Below are positions 16,522 through 26,284 of a stretch of DNA of 64,000 nucleotides, one piece after another (position 1 is the first letter of the stretch; each line of letters begins with the position of its first letter). The notes under the pieces are model-generated. The model worked only from the letters and a program-made list of their open reading frames with translations. It did not search any database and had not been told where the DNA came from. Source of the stretch: Moraxellaceae bacterium AER2_44_116 (lineage in GTDB: Bacteria; Pseudomonadota; Gammaproteobacteria; Pseudomonadales; Moraxellaceae). The stretch spans positions 1 through 64,000 of the forward strand of contig VIAD01000004.1 in the NCBI GenBank assembly GCA_006546595.1. Reading direction: 5' to 3'. The translations under genes and the position numbers were made by a program.

Positions 16522-17430
16522 ATGGATAGACTAGAAGCGATGCGGGTATTTTGCACGGTTGTCGATACAGGAAGCTTTGCCAGTGCCGCCAATAAACTCG
16601 AACAATCGACCTCGGCGATTTCACGTTGGGTTGCGCAATTAGAAACACACTTGCAAGTACGACTGCTGAATCGCACCACGCGCCGTATTAGCCTGACCGA
16701 AAGCGGCCATGCCTATTATGAACGCTGCGCACAATGGCTGCACGATTTAGAGACCATCGAATCGGCGGTCAGTGAGCAAGCGATCATGGCGCAAGGGACA
16801 TTGAAAATCACCACTTCGTTTGGTTTTGGCTTGAGCTACCTCGCCCCTGCGATTGCCGCCTGTCGCTTACAGTATCCGCAATTGCAATTTAATGTCTCAC
16901 TGTCGGGACGATTGGTGGATTTAGTTGAAGAAGGTTTTGATTTAGCCTTACGTATTGGCCCAACAGGCTCACCCAACATGGTGGCAAAACCTATTGGTGA
17001 AACCCATTTATTGTATGTCGCATCACCTGATTATTTAGCAAAAGCCCCACCGCTCAATACACCAGAAGATTTACATCAACACCGTTGTTTAACGTATGAA
17101 CACAACACCGAACAACACATTTGGAGTTTTCAAGATAAAGACGGCAAACAACACGATGTCCGTATTCAGAGTGATTGTCACAGTGACAACAGCAATTTTT
17201 TAACCGAATTAGCGGCAAATGGAATGGGCATTAGCTGCGCGCCTTGCTTTGTTGTTACTCCTTATTTACTAAAAGGCAAAGTGGTAAAAATACTACCTAA
17301 CTATCACACCAAAGCCAGTACGATTTATGCTGTTTACCCACACCGTAAACATCTTTCGGCTAAAGTACGCTTATTTATGGCATTTTTTGAAACGTGGATG
17401 CAGCAGCAAAATGGCACATCTTGCCCTTAA
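16522..17430 (+). CDS. LysR family transcriptional regulator
   Basis: This is a 302-residue LTTR: N-terminal winged HTH (about 1-60: MDRLEAMRVFCTVVDTGSF ASAA..., QLETHLQVRLLNRTTRRISLTESG) and a type-2 periplasmic-binding effector domain (about 90-295), of the DsdC/CrgA-like subgroup that begins MDRLxAMxVF. Divergently transcribed from the GST gene, so it probably controls that gene and itself. Effector unknown. Confidence 0.93.
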   Translation: MDRLEAMRVFCTVVDTGSFASAANKLEQSTSAISRWVAQLETHLQVRLLNRTTRRISLTESGHAYYERCAQWLHDLETIESAVSEQAIMAQGTLKITTSFGFGLSYLAPAIAACRLQYPQLQFNVSLSGRLVDLVEEGFDLALRIGPTGSPNMVAKPIGETHLLYVASPDYLAKAPPLNTPEDLHQHRCLTYEHNTEQHIWSFQDKDGKQHDVRIQSDCHSDNSNFLTELAANGMGISCAPCFVVTPYLLKGKVVKILPNYHTKASTIYAVYPHRKHLSAKVRLFMAFFETWMQQQNGTSCP

Positions 17431-17439
17431 TATGGAATA

Positions 17440-17479
17440 CTGTGGGGGTGATTTTCATCGCCTTTCATCACCCCACAGC
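17440..17479. terminator. Hairpin between convergent LysR and GGDEF/EAL genes
   Basis: CTGTGGGGGTGA and TCACCCCACAG are complementary around a loop of about 14 bases. Located between two convergent genes; probably a terminator, though it lacks a long T run. Confidence 0.55.
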
Positions 17480-17483
17480 GCAC

Positions 17484-19808
17484 TTATGGCCGATAACTCA
17501 ACAACTCTGACAATGGTTTGGGTTTACTCAGGATAAAACCTTGTATCAAGGTACAACCAAATTGCTGTAAAAATCCCAATTGCTTATCCGTTTCTACACC
17601 TTCCGCAATCACTTTCAGCTTCATGTGCCGTCCCAAATCAAGAATGGTACGCACAATGGCACAATCTCCCCGATCATGCGGCAAGCCTTTGACAAAAGAG
17701 CGGTCTATTTTTAGCGAAGAGATAGGCAATTCTTTTAAGCGCGACAAGGATGAATGCCCCATCCCAAAATCATCAAGACTGATTTTAAAACCCAATTGCC
17801 GTAGCGCTTTCATCACAGGAATGACTTTTTCAGGCTGCTTCATAACCAGCCCTTCCGTCAATTCTAAGCATAAATGGCTGGACGCAAGACCACTGCTCTT
17901 AATAATAGCCATCAACTCCTCAGGCAAACTCGGGCTAATAAACTCAGGAACGGCCATATTGATATTCACTTGCAGATCGACAAACCCCTGCTCATGCAGC
18001 CATGCTAAATCGTTGCACGCTTGTTGCACCACCCAACGGCCAATTTGCATAATCAGTCGGCTTTGCTCCGCAATGGGAATAAAAATATCAGGCATAACGA
18101 TGTCGCCATTGGCACGTCGCCAGCGAATTAACGCTTCTATTGCCACCATCCGCGCACCTGAACCATCAAAAACAGGCTGGTAGAGTAAAAAGAATTCGTT
18201 ATTAACTAACGCGCGATGAAGCTCCGTTTCCATCGTCAATTGCTGGACTAATGATGATTGGTGCGCCAAATTATCACTGCTAGAGTCAGAGAAAAAACTC
18301 AAGGCATTACGGCCATTCTGTTTACTGCGATACATTGCGGCATCCGCGTTACGCATCAATTCCGCACTTGTCCAACCGTGTTCTGCAAAGACACTAATGC
18401 CTATACTGGCGGACACTGATAATTCACGCTCGCCAAACATAAAGGGTTTATTGGCCGCTTGTAACACGCGCTCCGCTAATACTTTGAGCTGCGTAATCGC
18501 CCCTTTGGGGGTCATTAAAATGGCAAATTCATCCCCGCCGAGTCGCCCGACCTCGCCACCATCCATCGTTAATGCCCGTAAACGCTGACCAAACTCACGC
18601 AACACCACATTGCCCGCTTCGTGACCAAAAGCATCATTAATCGGTTTGAAACGGTCTAAATCAATAAATAACACACCAAAAACAGTATTTGATGCCGTTG
18701 CTTTCAAACAGGCTGCATCGAGTAATTGATGAAAATGATTACGATTAGTTAGCCCTGTTAAATCGTCGATTTGCGCTAACTGACGAATATGAGCTTGTTG
18801 TTCCATCCGTTGTACGGTTTGGGCAATTAAACCGCCAATTGTCGCTGATAGGTTGGGCAACTGTGCTTCTTTTTGCCGAGATAAACAGCTAAAAAACTCC
18901 ATTACCCCTGGACTATGACGACGACCATCCGCCGTGACATAAGAAACAGGAAACGCGTAACCCGATTTTAAACCACACGCTAACGCACTTTTACGACGCA
19001 AAAAAGACTGGTCATTGACCATATCTTCGACCCAATTTGGCCGCGCTGTACTCCACACCGTCCCCACTAAACCCGCACCTGTTGGAATACGCAAAGCACG
19101 GCTATCTTGGGTAAAAGGCGCAAGTTTGTCATCACTGGTACTATCCCAATAATATTGGCATGAGAGTTTATTTGCGCCCATTTGCTCTTGTTCTAAAGAC
19201 CAATAAGCCCCCCACTCCCAGCCCAAATTATCACAAACTAACTGAATAACTTTGGTAATCGCATCACCTAAGCTGTGCGCACCGACTAAAAATCGTGTCG
19301 ACTCAAAGCTGAAATGCTCTCTCATTGCCGCATGTTTAGATGCGGTAATATCCACCAAAATACCAGTTAACATGTCTTGTTTTGACGAGGATGCCGGCAC
19401 TGAAATTAACCGTAGCCAACGTAATCCCCTGAGTTCATGAATAATACGAAACTCACAATGAATAGCGGTTGTTACTTCTGTCGATAACTGACTAACGAGT
19501 ATACCAACATCATCGGTCACTACTTGTGAAAAGCCACTGGCAAAGGTGGTGTGCAAGCCAACATCGACTTCTAACAAACTGGCCGCACCCATCGACAAGA
19601 CCCATTGCCCAGTTAGAATATCCAACCACCAACGGCCAAAAGAAGCCACCTGTTCAGCACCATCAGGTTGCAACGCTTGACTTAATGCCAACTTCAACGC
19701 AGGTCTGATTTTGGCTTCGGGTTTAGACAGCGGTAATAACGCCGACACAGCAGAGCAATCATACATGGCAGTAAATGCCTTCATAAAGAAGAGGTTTTTA
19801 TTTAACAT
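17484..19808 (-). CDS. PAS-GAF-GGDEF-EAL cyclic-di-GMP enzyme
   Basis: This is a 774-residue cytoplasmic sensor protein. A PAS/PAC-like region (about 55-165, ending GILVDITASKHAA) precedes a GAF domain (about 170-320), a GGDEF domain with intact substrate motif RLGGDEFAIL and DLDRFKPINDAFGHEAGN, and an EAL domain with EALIRWRR, LELTEG, DDFGMGHSSL and KIDRSFVKGL. Both catalytic signatures look intact, so diguanylate cyclase, phosphodiesterase, or both are possible. No TM segment is evident. The start is uncertain: ATG 19808 and an ATG eight codons later are both possible and neither has a strong ribosome site. Confidence 0.9.
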   Translation of the reverse strand: MLNKNLFFMKAFTAMYDCSAVSALLPLSKPEAKIRPALKLALSQALQPDGAEQVASFGRWWLDILTGQWVLSMGAASLLEVDVGLHTTFASGFSQVVTDDVGILVSQLSTEVTTAIHCEFRIIHELRGLRWLRLISVPASSSKQDMLTGILVDITASKHAAMREHFSFESTRFLVGAHSLGDAITKVIQLVCDNLGWEWGAYWSLEQEQMGANKLSCQYYWDSTSDDKLAPFTQDSRALRIPTGAGLVGTVWSTARPNWVEDMVNDQSFLRRKSALACGLKSGYAFPVSYVTADGRRHSPGVMEFFSCLSRQKEAQLPNLSATIGGLIAQTVQRMEQQAHIRQLAQIDDLTGLTNRNHFHQLLDAACLKATASNTVFGVLFIDLDRFKPINDAFGHEAGNVVLREFGQRLRALTMDGGEVGRLGGDEFAILMTPKGAITQLKVLAERVLQAANKPFMFGERELSVSASIGISVFAEHGWTSAELMRNADAAMYRSKQNGRNALSFFSDSSSDNLAHQSSLVQQLTMETELHRALVNNEFFLLYQPVFDGSGARMVAIEALIRWRRANGDIVMPDIFIPIAEQSRLIMQIGRWVVQQACNDLAWLHEQGFVDLQVNINMAVPEFISPSLPEELMAIIKSSGLASSHLCLELTEGLVMKQPEKVIPVMKALRQLGFKISLDDFGMGHSSLSRLKELPISSLKIDRSFVKGLPHDRGDCAIVRTILDLGRHMKLKVIAEGVETDKQLGFLQQFGCTLIQGFILSKPKPLSELLSYRP

Positions 19809-20039
19809 GCAGATTTCAGACCATCATCCTCTCTTGACTTAAAATGACCTAACAGCAAGCCAATGTTAGGTCGTGACTCTCGCTAATGGTGCGAAGATAT
19901 CGGTTTGTGCGTAATGGTGGTGCTCATATAGATGCAATGGTGCATTAAATGGTGAGGTGTTTTTGCCTCTCCACCTTGAGTCTGCTGGCTCTCCTTGTTA
20001 CTCTCAACGATCACTCTTGGCACAACAAGGATAATAATA

Positions 20040-21437
20040 ATGGCCGCCACCAAACGCCTTAATAGTTTAGATTGGTCTTTTTTAGCAGGCGAAACTCGCG
20101 AATCCATGATGCATGTCGGTGGCTTAATGACATTTACGCCACCCGATGATGCCTCACCCGATTTTTTACGCCAACTGATGGAAGAAGTTCGACAAGATAG
20201 CCAAGTCTATAGTCCGTGGAATCTCAAACTACGTCATCCTAATTTGTTGACTCATCCATTACAGTCATGGGTAGAAGACGAAAATTTTGATGTCGAATAC
20301 CACATTCGTCGTTCGGCGTTACCTACCCCTGGTGATGAGCGTGAACTTGGCATTTTAGTCTCTCGCCTTCATAGTCATAATGTCGACTTTCATCGTCCAC
20401 CGTGGGAAGTGCATTTTATTGAAGGCTTAGAAGGCGGGCGTTTTGCCATCTATTTTAAAGTGCATCATTCGTTAATTGATGGCTATACAGGCATTAAAAT
20501 TTTAGCCCGCAGTTTTTCTAGCGATGCCAATGAACGCGATACACCGCTGTTTTATTTACTCCCCCCTGCGGCACGAGAACCCAAACTCAAAGAAGAACAC
20601 GTACCGACCTTAGAAGCCTTATGGCAAGGGGTACAAGGTCAATTAGAATCATCACGCGGTGCAGTAAAAGCCTTAATGCAAGTGGTTCAGGCGGCACGAA
20701 GTCACGACCACAGTTTAGTTGTGCCCATGCAAGCACCAAACTCTGTGCTGAATCAAAAAATTAGTCGTAATCGCCGTTTTTCCACCCAACAATTTAAGGT
20801 CGAACGGCTCAAACGTATTGCTAAAGCCAGTCACGGCACATTAAACGATGTCGTATTGGCATTGTGTGCGGGCGCGTTACGCCGCTTTTTACACGAACAA
20901 GATGGCCTGCCGACAGAGCCATTAACCGCCATGTTACCGGTCAATATTCGTCCTAAAGACGACCCCGGTGGTGGCAATGCGGTCGGTGCGATCTTAGCGT
21001 CTTTAGCTACCGACATTACCGACCCCATCGAGCGAATTAACACTATTATTGGCTCAACAACACGCGCTAAAGAGCAATTGCAAGGCATGTCTAAAAGCAC
21101 CATTTTGCAATTTACCAGCATGTTAATGGCGCCCATGTTGTTATCGCAAATCCCCGGCGCGGCTGGACGTGTTCGTCCTGCGTTTAACTTGGCAATTTCT
21201 AATGTACCCGGCCCTGAAACACCGTTATATTTTCGCGGTTATCGGTTGGACTCGTACTTTCCATTGTCGATTCCATTCTTAGGCTATGGCTTAAATATTA
21301 CGGTCGTGACCTATGTCGATACGCTTAATTTTGGCTTTATTGGTTGCCGTGACACCTTGCCACATTTACAGCGTTTAGCCGTTTATAGCCGAGAAGCGTT
21401 AGAAGAATTGGAGTTGGCTTTAGGATTAACGGATTAG
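20040..21437 (+). CDS. Wax ester synthase / acyl-CoA:diacylglycerol acyltransferase
   Basis: This is a bifunctional WS/DGAT of about 465 residues that esterifies fatty alcohols or diacylglycerol with acyl-CoA to make storage wax esters or triacylglycerol. The catalytic HHxxxDG is present as KVHHSLIDGYTG (about residue 140), with the second family motif NLAISNVPGP near residue 385 and a PLW-like N terminus (RLNSLDWSFLAGET). Start ATG 20040 has AAGGA nine bases upstream. Single gene, ended by a long perfect hairpin. Supports an oil-accumulating Moraxellaceae-type host. Confidence 0.93.
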   Translation: MAATKRLNSLDWSFLAGETRESMMHVGGLMTFTPPDDASPDFLRQLMEEVRQDSQVYSPWNLKLRHPNLLTHPLQSWVEDENFDVEYHIRRSALPTPGDERELGILVSRLHSHNVDFHRPPWEVHFIEGLEGGRFAIYFKVHHSLIDGYTGIKILARSFSSDANERDTPLFYLLPPAAREPKLKEEHVPTLEALWQGVQGQLESSRGAVKALMQVVQAARSHDHSLVVPMQAPNSVLNQKISRNRRFSTQQFKVERLKRIAKASHGTLNDVVLALCAGALRRFLHEQDGLPTEPLTAMLPVNIRPKDDPGGGNAVGAILASLATDITDPIERINTIIGSTTRAKEQLQGMSKSTILQFTSMLMAPMLLSQIPGAAGRVRPAFNLAISNVPGPETPLYFRGYRLDSYFPLSIPFLGYGLNITVVTYVDTLNFGFIGCRDTLPHLQRLAVYSREALEELELALGLTD

Positions 21438-21440
21438 TAT

Positions 21441-21477
21441 TTTTAGTAGGGCGTAATTTGATTACGCCCTACTAAAA
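21441..21477. terminator. Perfect 17-bp stem terminator between WS/DGAT and NemA genes
   Basis: TTTTAGTAGGGCGTAAT, loop TTG, then its exact reverse complement. U runs arise on both strands, so it can stop both convergent genes. The GTAGGGCG core is reminiscent of REP family A and may be derived from such a repeat. Confidence 0.85.
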
Positions 21478-21483
21478 CAAAAC

Positions 21484-22581
21484 CTATACCAACGCAGGAT
21501 AGTCCGTATAACCCTCAGCCCCACCACCGTACAATGTTGCAGGATTAAGCTGATTTAACGCCGCGTTTAGCTTTAAGCGATGCGCCAAATCAGGGTTAGC
21601 AATATAAGGACGACCAAACGCCGCCGCATCAATATAGCCTTTATCTAACAAGGCATTGGCCTTGTCTAAGGTATAACCGCCCGCACCAATAATCACACCC
21701 GTAAACGCCTCTCGCAATGCTTGACGGAACTCATCCGTATGTGCAGGGCCACCCGCCCAATCTGGTTCAGATAAATGTAAATAAGCCAAACCACGCTGAT
21801 TAAACTCACGCGCTAAATACAAGCCCATGTCTAAACCGTCTTTATCATCCAAACCATTAAAAATACCTAACGGTGAAATACGAATACCCACATGAGCGGC
21901 ATCCCATGCTGCGATGCAAGCGTCCAATGCCTCTAAGGTTAAACGCGCACGGTTTTCGACACTGCCACCATAGCAATCATCACGTTGATTACTTTCTAAG
22001 GATTGAAATTGATGCAGTAAATAACCGTGTGCCGCATGAACCTCGACCATATCAAAGCCCGCCTCACGCGCATTGAGAGTCGCTTGGTGATAGTCGTGAA
22101 TTAAACTTGGCATTTCTTCTAAGTTCAACGCGCGCGGCGTATCACAGGCAACACGATGGGGCTTGCCATCTTCTCCCATCACCGTTGTTTTATTCTCATA
22201 AGGAATCGAAGAAGCAGATACGGGTAAGGCTTTATTTGGCTGTAAGGAATGATGAGAAACCCGTCCTACATGCCATAACTGAATTGCAATTTTGCCACCT
22301 GCATCATGTACGGCTTGGGTAATAGATTGCCATGCTGTGACTTGTGCTGCGTTATAAATCCCCGGTGTCCCCATATAACCTTTACCTTGCGGCGAGATTT
22401 GTGCAGCTTCACTAATAATCAAACCCGCATTAGCACGCTGACGGTAATACTCCGCCATCAATGGCAAGACAGGCACGTCGGTGTCGTTACGGCTCCGCAT
22501 ACGGGTGAGGGGAGCCATAATAATACGATTCGCTAACGACACCGCACCCATAGTGATGGGCGTAAAAAGTTTACTGCTCAT
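21484..22581 (-). CDS. nemA: Alkene reductase (old yellow enzyme, NemA-like)
   Basis: This is an OYE of about 365 residues: MSSKLFTPITMGAVSLANRI start, APLTRMRS, IQLWHVGRVSH, the His pair in VEVHAAHGYLLHQF, and C-terminal AFGRPYIANPDL. It reduces activated C=C bonds and nitro compounds using NAD(P)H. ATG 22581 is preferred over the upstream in-frame codon because the family begins here. Followed by the shared terminator hairpin; no repressor gene (nemR) adjacent. Confidence 0.9.
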   Translation of the reverse strand: MSSKLFTPITMGAVSLANRIIMAPLTRMRSRNDTDVPVLPLMAEYYRQRANAGLIISEAAQISPQGKGYMGTPGIYNAAQVTAWQSITQAVHDAGGKIAIQLWHVGRVSHHSLQPNKALPVSASSIPYENKTTVMGEDGKPHRVACDTPRALNLEEMPSLIHDYHQATLNAREAGFDMVEVHAAHGYLLHQFQSLESNQRDDCYGGSVENRARLTLEALDACIAAWDAAHVGIRISPLGIFNGLDDKDGLDMGLYLAREFNQRGLAYLHLSEPDWAGGPAHTDEFRQALREAFTGVIIGAGGYTLDKANALLDKGYIDAAAFGRPYIANPDLAHRLKLNAALNQLNPATLYGGGAEGYTDYPALV

Positions 22582-22599
22582 TATAAAAGCTCTCAACAA

Positions 22600-23160
22600 A
22601 GTAATAACAACTCAAACGCAATGTTTGAGGGAGATGAAATCAATGTGGGGGATTTTTACTGATTACCAAGCGTTTTATTGTTGTTTTATTCAAAATTAGA
22701 TATTTCCTTAAAAAACCTCGCAGCCACCAAACCCATCGACTCAAAACAATAAATATTACACCATAATAAGTAATATAAATTACAAAAACATGCAAAAATC
22801 ATCATTTAGGTATTTTTTAACTAGACTCCTACTCATGCCGCATAGCTCATAATTAACACATCAAAACGCCCTCTTATTCGTGTTCATTCTTGGTTTTGTC
22901 GCTATTTTCTTGCTAAATTCAGACTAATTTACAGGCAAAAAGAACCCATACTACTTGTTATATTCAAGCAATATTGAGCAAAAATCAAACAAAAATGGAA
23001 GAAATTACGGGCTATTTCAGTCGCTAGTAGTCAATATAGACAGTAAACTCCCCCTGTTGATGTTTTTAACAACAAAGGGGAAATCACAAAAAATATCAAG
23101 AATGTTTTTATTGCCGTCCGTTAAGAACCGTTGATTCCGTTGTACTTATTAAAGACCGTC
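22600..23160. other. Long AT-rich gap without a recognisable gene
   Basis: About 560 bp between the NemA-like gene (divergent end) and the ABC-F gene stop. I find no plausible coding frame, tRNA or repeat family member. There is one hairpin, CCCCTGTTG facing CAACAAAGGGG (23051-23080), possibly the ABC-F terminator or an upstream relic. The rest could hold the nemA promoter or a small RNA; nothing more can be supported. Confidence 0.4.
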
Positions 23161-23165
23161 ATTTT

Positions 23166-25055
23166 TTAACGGCCGCCCGCTATTTCATACGCCTCTAAAG
23201 CGTGTAAATACGCCACTTCAACATCCGCTAACTCACTATCAATTTTCGCTTTTTCGACCAGCAATTTTTTTAGCTTGTCTTTGTTGCTATCTTGATAAAT
23301 CGTGCTGTCTTCGAGCTTGGTCGCTAAAGCTAACTGTTGCTCATTTAAGCGTTGAAACTTCGCTTCCAGCTTTTCTGCTTGTTGCTTGAGTGGCCGTAAA
23401 ATATGCAGATTATCGCCTGACGGTTTGACCTCTTGACGTTCTTGGCGTTTTTCCTCACGCGTCGCGGTGCTTTCCACTTTTAACGCTTGTTTGGCACGCC
23501 ACTCTTTTAACCAAGAAGCATAATCCACTAATGAGCCGCCAAAAATATCCATTTTGCCATCAGCTACCAGCAAGAACTCATCACAACAGCTCCCTAATAA
23601 TTGTCGATCATGGGAAACCACAATTAATGCGCCGTTAAACGCTTGCAACGCCATACTCAAGGCATGACGCATTTCCAAGTCTAAATGGTTGGTCGGTTCA
23701 TCTAAAACCAAGACATTCGGACGTTGCCAGACAATTAACGCCAACGCTAAACGCGCTTTTTCGCCGCCTGAAAAGTTTTCAGCAGGTGTAATCACACGAT
23801 CACCTTGAAAACCAAAACTGCCCAAAAATTTGCGTAGTTCGATTTCGGAAGTGCGTGTGGCGATGCGTGTTAATGCCAATAAGGGGCTGGCATTCATGTC
23901 TAAATGGTCAACTTGATGTTGAGCAAAATAGCCTAAGACTAAATGTTCACTGGCAACACGCTCACCCGCCAATAACGCCAACTCACCAACTAATGACTTA
24001 ATTAATGTCGATTTACCTGCGCCGTTTGGCCCTAATAAACCAATGCGTGTTTCGGGGCTGAAATTCAGGTTAATGTTGCTAACAACAACTTTTGCGCCAT
24101 AACCTGCATCAACACTATCCAAACGCACCAACGGATTGCTGAGTTTAATCGGGTCACGGAATTGGAAGCTAAACGCCGAGTCCGCATGAGCAGGCGCAAT
24201 TTGCACCATCCGTTCTAATTGTTTAATACGGCTTTGGGCTTGTTTTGCTTTGGTGGCTTGAGCGCGGAAACGGTCAATATACTTTTGCAAATGCGCCATA
24301 TCCAATTGCTGTTTTTCATAGGCTTGTTGATGCTGCGCTAATCGTTCAGCACGAGTCCGTTCAAACGTCGTGTAATTACCCGTGTACAGTGTCATGGTTT
24401 GCTGTTCGATATGAATAATATGACTGACGGTCGCATCTAAAAAGTCGCGGTCATGGGAAATCAGGATTAATGTGCCCTGATAACGAATCAACCAGTCTTC
24501 GAGCCACAAAATCGCATCTAAGTCTAAATGGTTGGTCGGTTCATCGAGCATCAACAAATCAGAGCGACACATTAACGCTTGCGCCAAGTTCAAACGCATC
24601 CGCCAACCGCCCGAAAACTCACTGACCGCTTGTTGCTGATTGGCTTCACTAAAACCTAAACCTGCTAATAGTTGTGCGGCACGAGCAGGTGCTGTGTAGC
24701 CATCAATCGAGTCAAAATCGCCATATAATTCAGCGAGTTTATGATCGTCTTGTTCCGTTTCTAAGGCATTACTAATGGCACGCCATTCTTTATCACCGTC
24801 TAAGACAAAGTCGATCGCACTTTGGCTGAGTGCAGCCACTTCTTGTGCCATGTGTGACACCGTCCAATTTTGTGGACGCGATAATGTCCCTCCATCAGGC
24901 GTAAAGCCACCGAGCAGCGCGGCAAAAAAGGTGGATTTCCCTGCGCCGTTTTCACCTGTTAACGCGACTTTCCAACCGGGGTGAATCATGGCAGAAGCGT
25001 TGGCAAATAATACACGGCCATTACGGCGTAACGTCAGGTCTTGGTACTGAATCAT
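23166..25055 (-). CDS. ABC-F family ATPase (YheS-like)
   Basis: This is a 629-residue ABC-F protein with two nucleotide-binding domains and no membrane domain. NBD1 has GENGAGKST, FSGGWRMRLNLAQAL and LLMLDEPTNHLDLD; NBD2 has GPNGAGKST, FSGGEKARLALALI and VLVLDEPTNHLDLE. The interdomain linker (YEKQQLDMAHLQKYIDRFRA) and coiled-coil C-terminal extension (about 540-629) match YheS/Uup proteins acting on ribosomes. Probably a translation factor rather than an antibiotic-resistance determinant; the latter cannot be excluded from sequence. Confidence 0.92.
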   Translation of the reverse strand: MIQYQDLTLRRNGRVLFANASAMIHPGWKVALTGENGAGKSTFFAALLGGFTPDGGTLSRPQNWTVSHMAQEVAALSQSAIDFVLDGDKEWRAISNALETEQDDHKLAELYGDFDSIDGYTAPARAAQLLAGLGFSEANQQQAVSEFSGGWRMRLNLAQALMCRSDLLMLDEPTNHLDLDAILWLEDWLIRYQGTLILISHDRDFLDATVSHIIHIEQQTMTLYTGNYTTFERTRAERLAQHQQAYEKQQLDMAHLQKYIDRFRAQATKAKQAQSRIKQLERMVQIAPAHADSAFSFQFRDPIKLSNPLVRLDSVDAGYGAKVVVSNINLNFSPETRIGLLGPNGAGKSTLIKSLVGELALLAGERVASEHLVLGYFAQHQVDHLDMNASPLLALTRIATRTSEIELRKFLGSFGFQGDRVITPAENFSGGEKARLALALIVWQRPNVLVLDEPTNHLDLEMRHALSMALQAFNGALIVVSHDRQLLGSCCDEFLLVADGKMDIFGGSLVDYASWLKEWRAKQALKVESTATREEKRQERQEVKPSGDNLHILRPLKQQAEKLEAKFQRLNEQQLALATKLEDSTIYQDSNKDKLKKLLVEKAKIDSELADVEVAYLHALEAYEIAGGR

Positions 25056-25187
25056 GGAGGCAACATCGGCAGGCTATAAAGAAGGCGTGTATTGTAACGG
25101 AGTTGAGGGCTGATAGAAAACTTCGTTTGCAGAAGATATGTTTGAGAGCGCGACTCAACTCCCTACGTGATGGTAAAACGTACCTCA

Positions 25188-25213
25188 AAAAAAGGCGACC
25201 GAAGTCGCCTTTT
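25188..25213 (-). terminator. Rho-independent terminator of the phasin/histone-like gene
   Basis: AAAAGGCGAC-CGAA-GTCGCCTTTT, 20 bp past the stop of the minus-strand gene at 25233. The GNRA-like loop and U run are typical. Confidence 0.85.
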
Positions 25214-25232
25214 GACATCAACTACGAAGTTA

Positions 25233-25976
25233 TTAAGTAGCTGGTGTTTCTGTCGTTGGCGTTTCAGCAGCAGGAGCTTCTACAACCGCTGGTGCAACAG
25301 CAGGCGTAGGCACAGCAGCAGGCTTACGTGTTACGGTACGTTTTACAGAGGGCTTTGCAGGCGTAGCTGCAACAGGTGCTACTTTAGGGGCAGCGGGCTT
25401 ACGTGTCACGGTACGCTTAACAGGGGCAGTGGCTTTTTCTGCGGCTTTGCTCACTTCATCCGCCACATGCGTTGCTTCTTTTTTAACATCCGCAGCAACT
25501 TGTACCACTTCTTTTTTCACTTTAACTGCGGCCTTGCTCACTTCGTCAGCAACGTGAGTGGCCTCTTTTTTCACTTCGTCAGCAACATGAGTGGCTTCTT
25601 TTTTAACTTCTTGCGCTAAAGCAATGGCAGCGTCTTTGCCTTGAGTAAATTTAGTTTGCACATAGCTGCGTAAATCACTGCTTTGGAAAAAGCTTTTTGC
25701 TTTTTCGTAATCTTTTTTAGCGGCTTCTAAAGCGGCTTCGGCATGTGTTTGTGCATCTTTCAATATTTTTTGTGCATCGATATCACCACTCTTAATCACT
25801 TGTGATAATTTTGCTAACACATCTTTGTAACTCGCTTCTGCCTTTTCAACTAATTTACGAGCTGACTCAATATATTTCTCAGCTTCTTTTTGCGCTTTTT
25901 TAGCAAGCTTTTGCAGTTGCGCGCTAGTGTCAGCAACTAATTTTTCAGCTTTAACAGATTTTTTTTTGCTAGACAT
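25233..25976 (-). CDS. Coiled-coil, Lys/Ala-rich protein with histone-H1-like tail (phasin-like)
   Basis: This is a protein of about 247 residues. The N-terminal two thirds are a long charged coiled coil (about 1-165) including tandem copies of KKEATHVADEV (near 128-180). The C-terminal part is Pro/Ala/Lys-rich with two copies of KRTVTRKPAA, like the AlgP/PhaM/histone-H1-like tails. This combination suggests a granule- or nucleoid-associated protein; apolipoprotein-like amphipathic helices could coat the wax or PHA granules the strain may make. Function is not proven. Start ATG 25976 has GGAG nine bases upstream. Internal repeats are visible at the DNA level (25430-25620). Confidence 0.75.
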   Translation of the reverse strand: MSSKKKSVKAEKLVADTSAQLQKLAKKAQKEAEKYIESARKLVEKAEASYKDVLAKLSQVIKSGDIDAQKILKDAQTHAEAALEAAKKDYEKAKSFFQSSDLRSYVQTKFTQGKDAAIALAQEVKKEATHVADEVKKEATHVADEVSKAAVKVKKEVVQVAADVKKEATHVADEVSKAAEKATAPVKRTVTRKPAAPKVAPVAATPAKPSVKRTVTRKPAAVPTPAVAPAVVEAPAAETPTTETPAT

Positions 25977-26284
25977 GGTGTGATACTCCAAAAGGTGATG
26001 TCAGTAGTGAAAAAATAACCTAAACAAGGTAAAAAAGCGATATTTATTGTCTGACAAAAGTACACTTACTGACAATAGACACTCTCAATCTAGCTTATTT
26101 TTTTGCCTCAACGTATGCTCTATCTGTTTTTAGGATTTATGCCCATATTTTGTCATTTTTAAACAGTAAAATGAGAATTAGCGCGTAATAATGATTATAG
26201 TTTGTTATTACGCCAATCAGTAAAATAAAAAATTATTTTACGGCAGTCCTAATGTTGATAAAAACTATTTTAATTGGAGTCTTT

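Noticed and set aside
17518..18183. 221-codon plus-strand frame opposite the EAL domain
   Set aside because: Antisense shadow of a gene with intact GGDEF and EAL motifs.
25167..25619. Plus-strand Cys/Ser/Phe-rich frame opposite the coiled-coil gene
   Set aside because: A low-complexity shadow of the repeated KKEATHVADEV region.
26045..26077. TATTGTC/GACAATA dyad between the coiled-coil and FKBP genes as an operator
   Set aside because: Arms 19 bases apart in AT-rich DNA; too weak to call a site.
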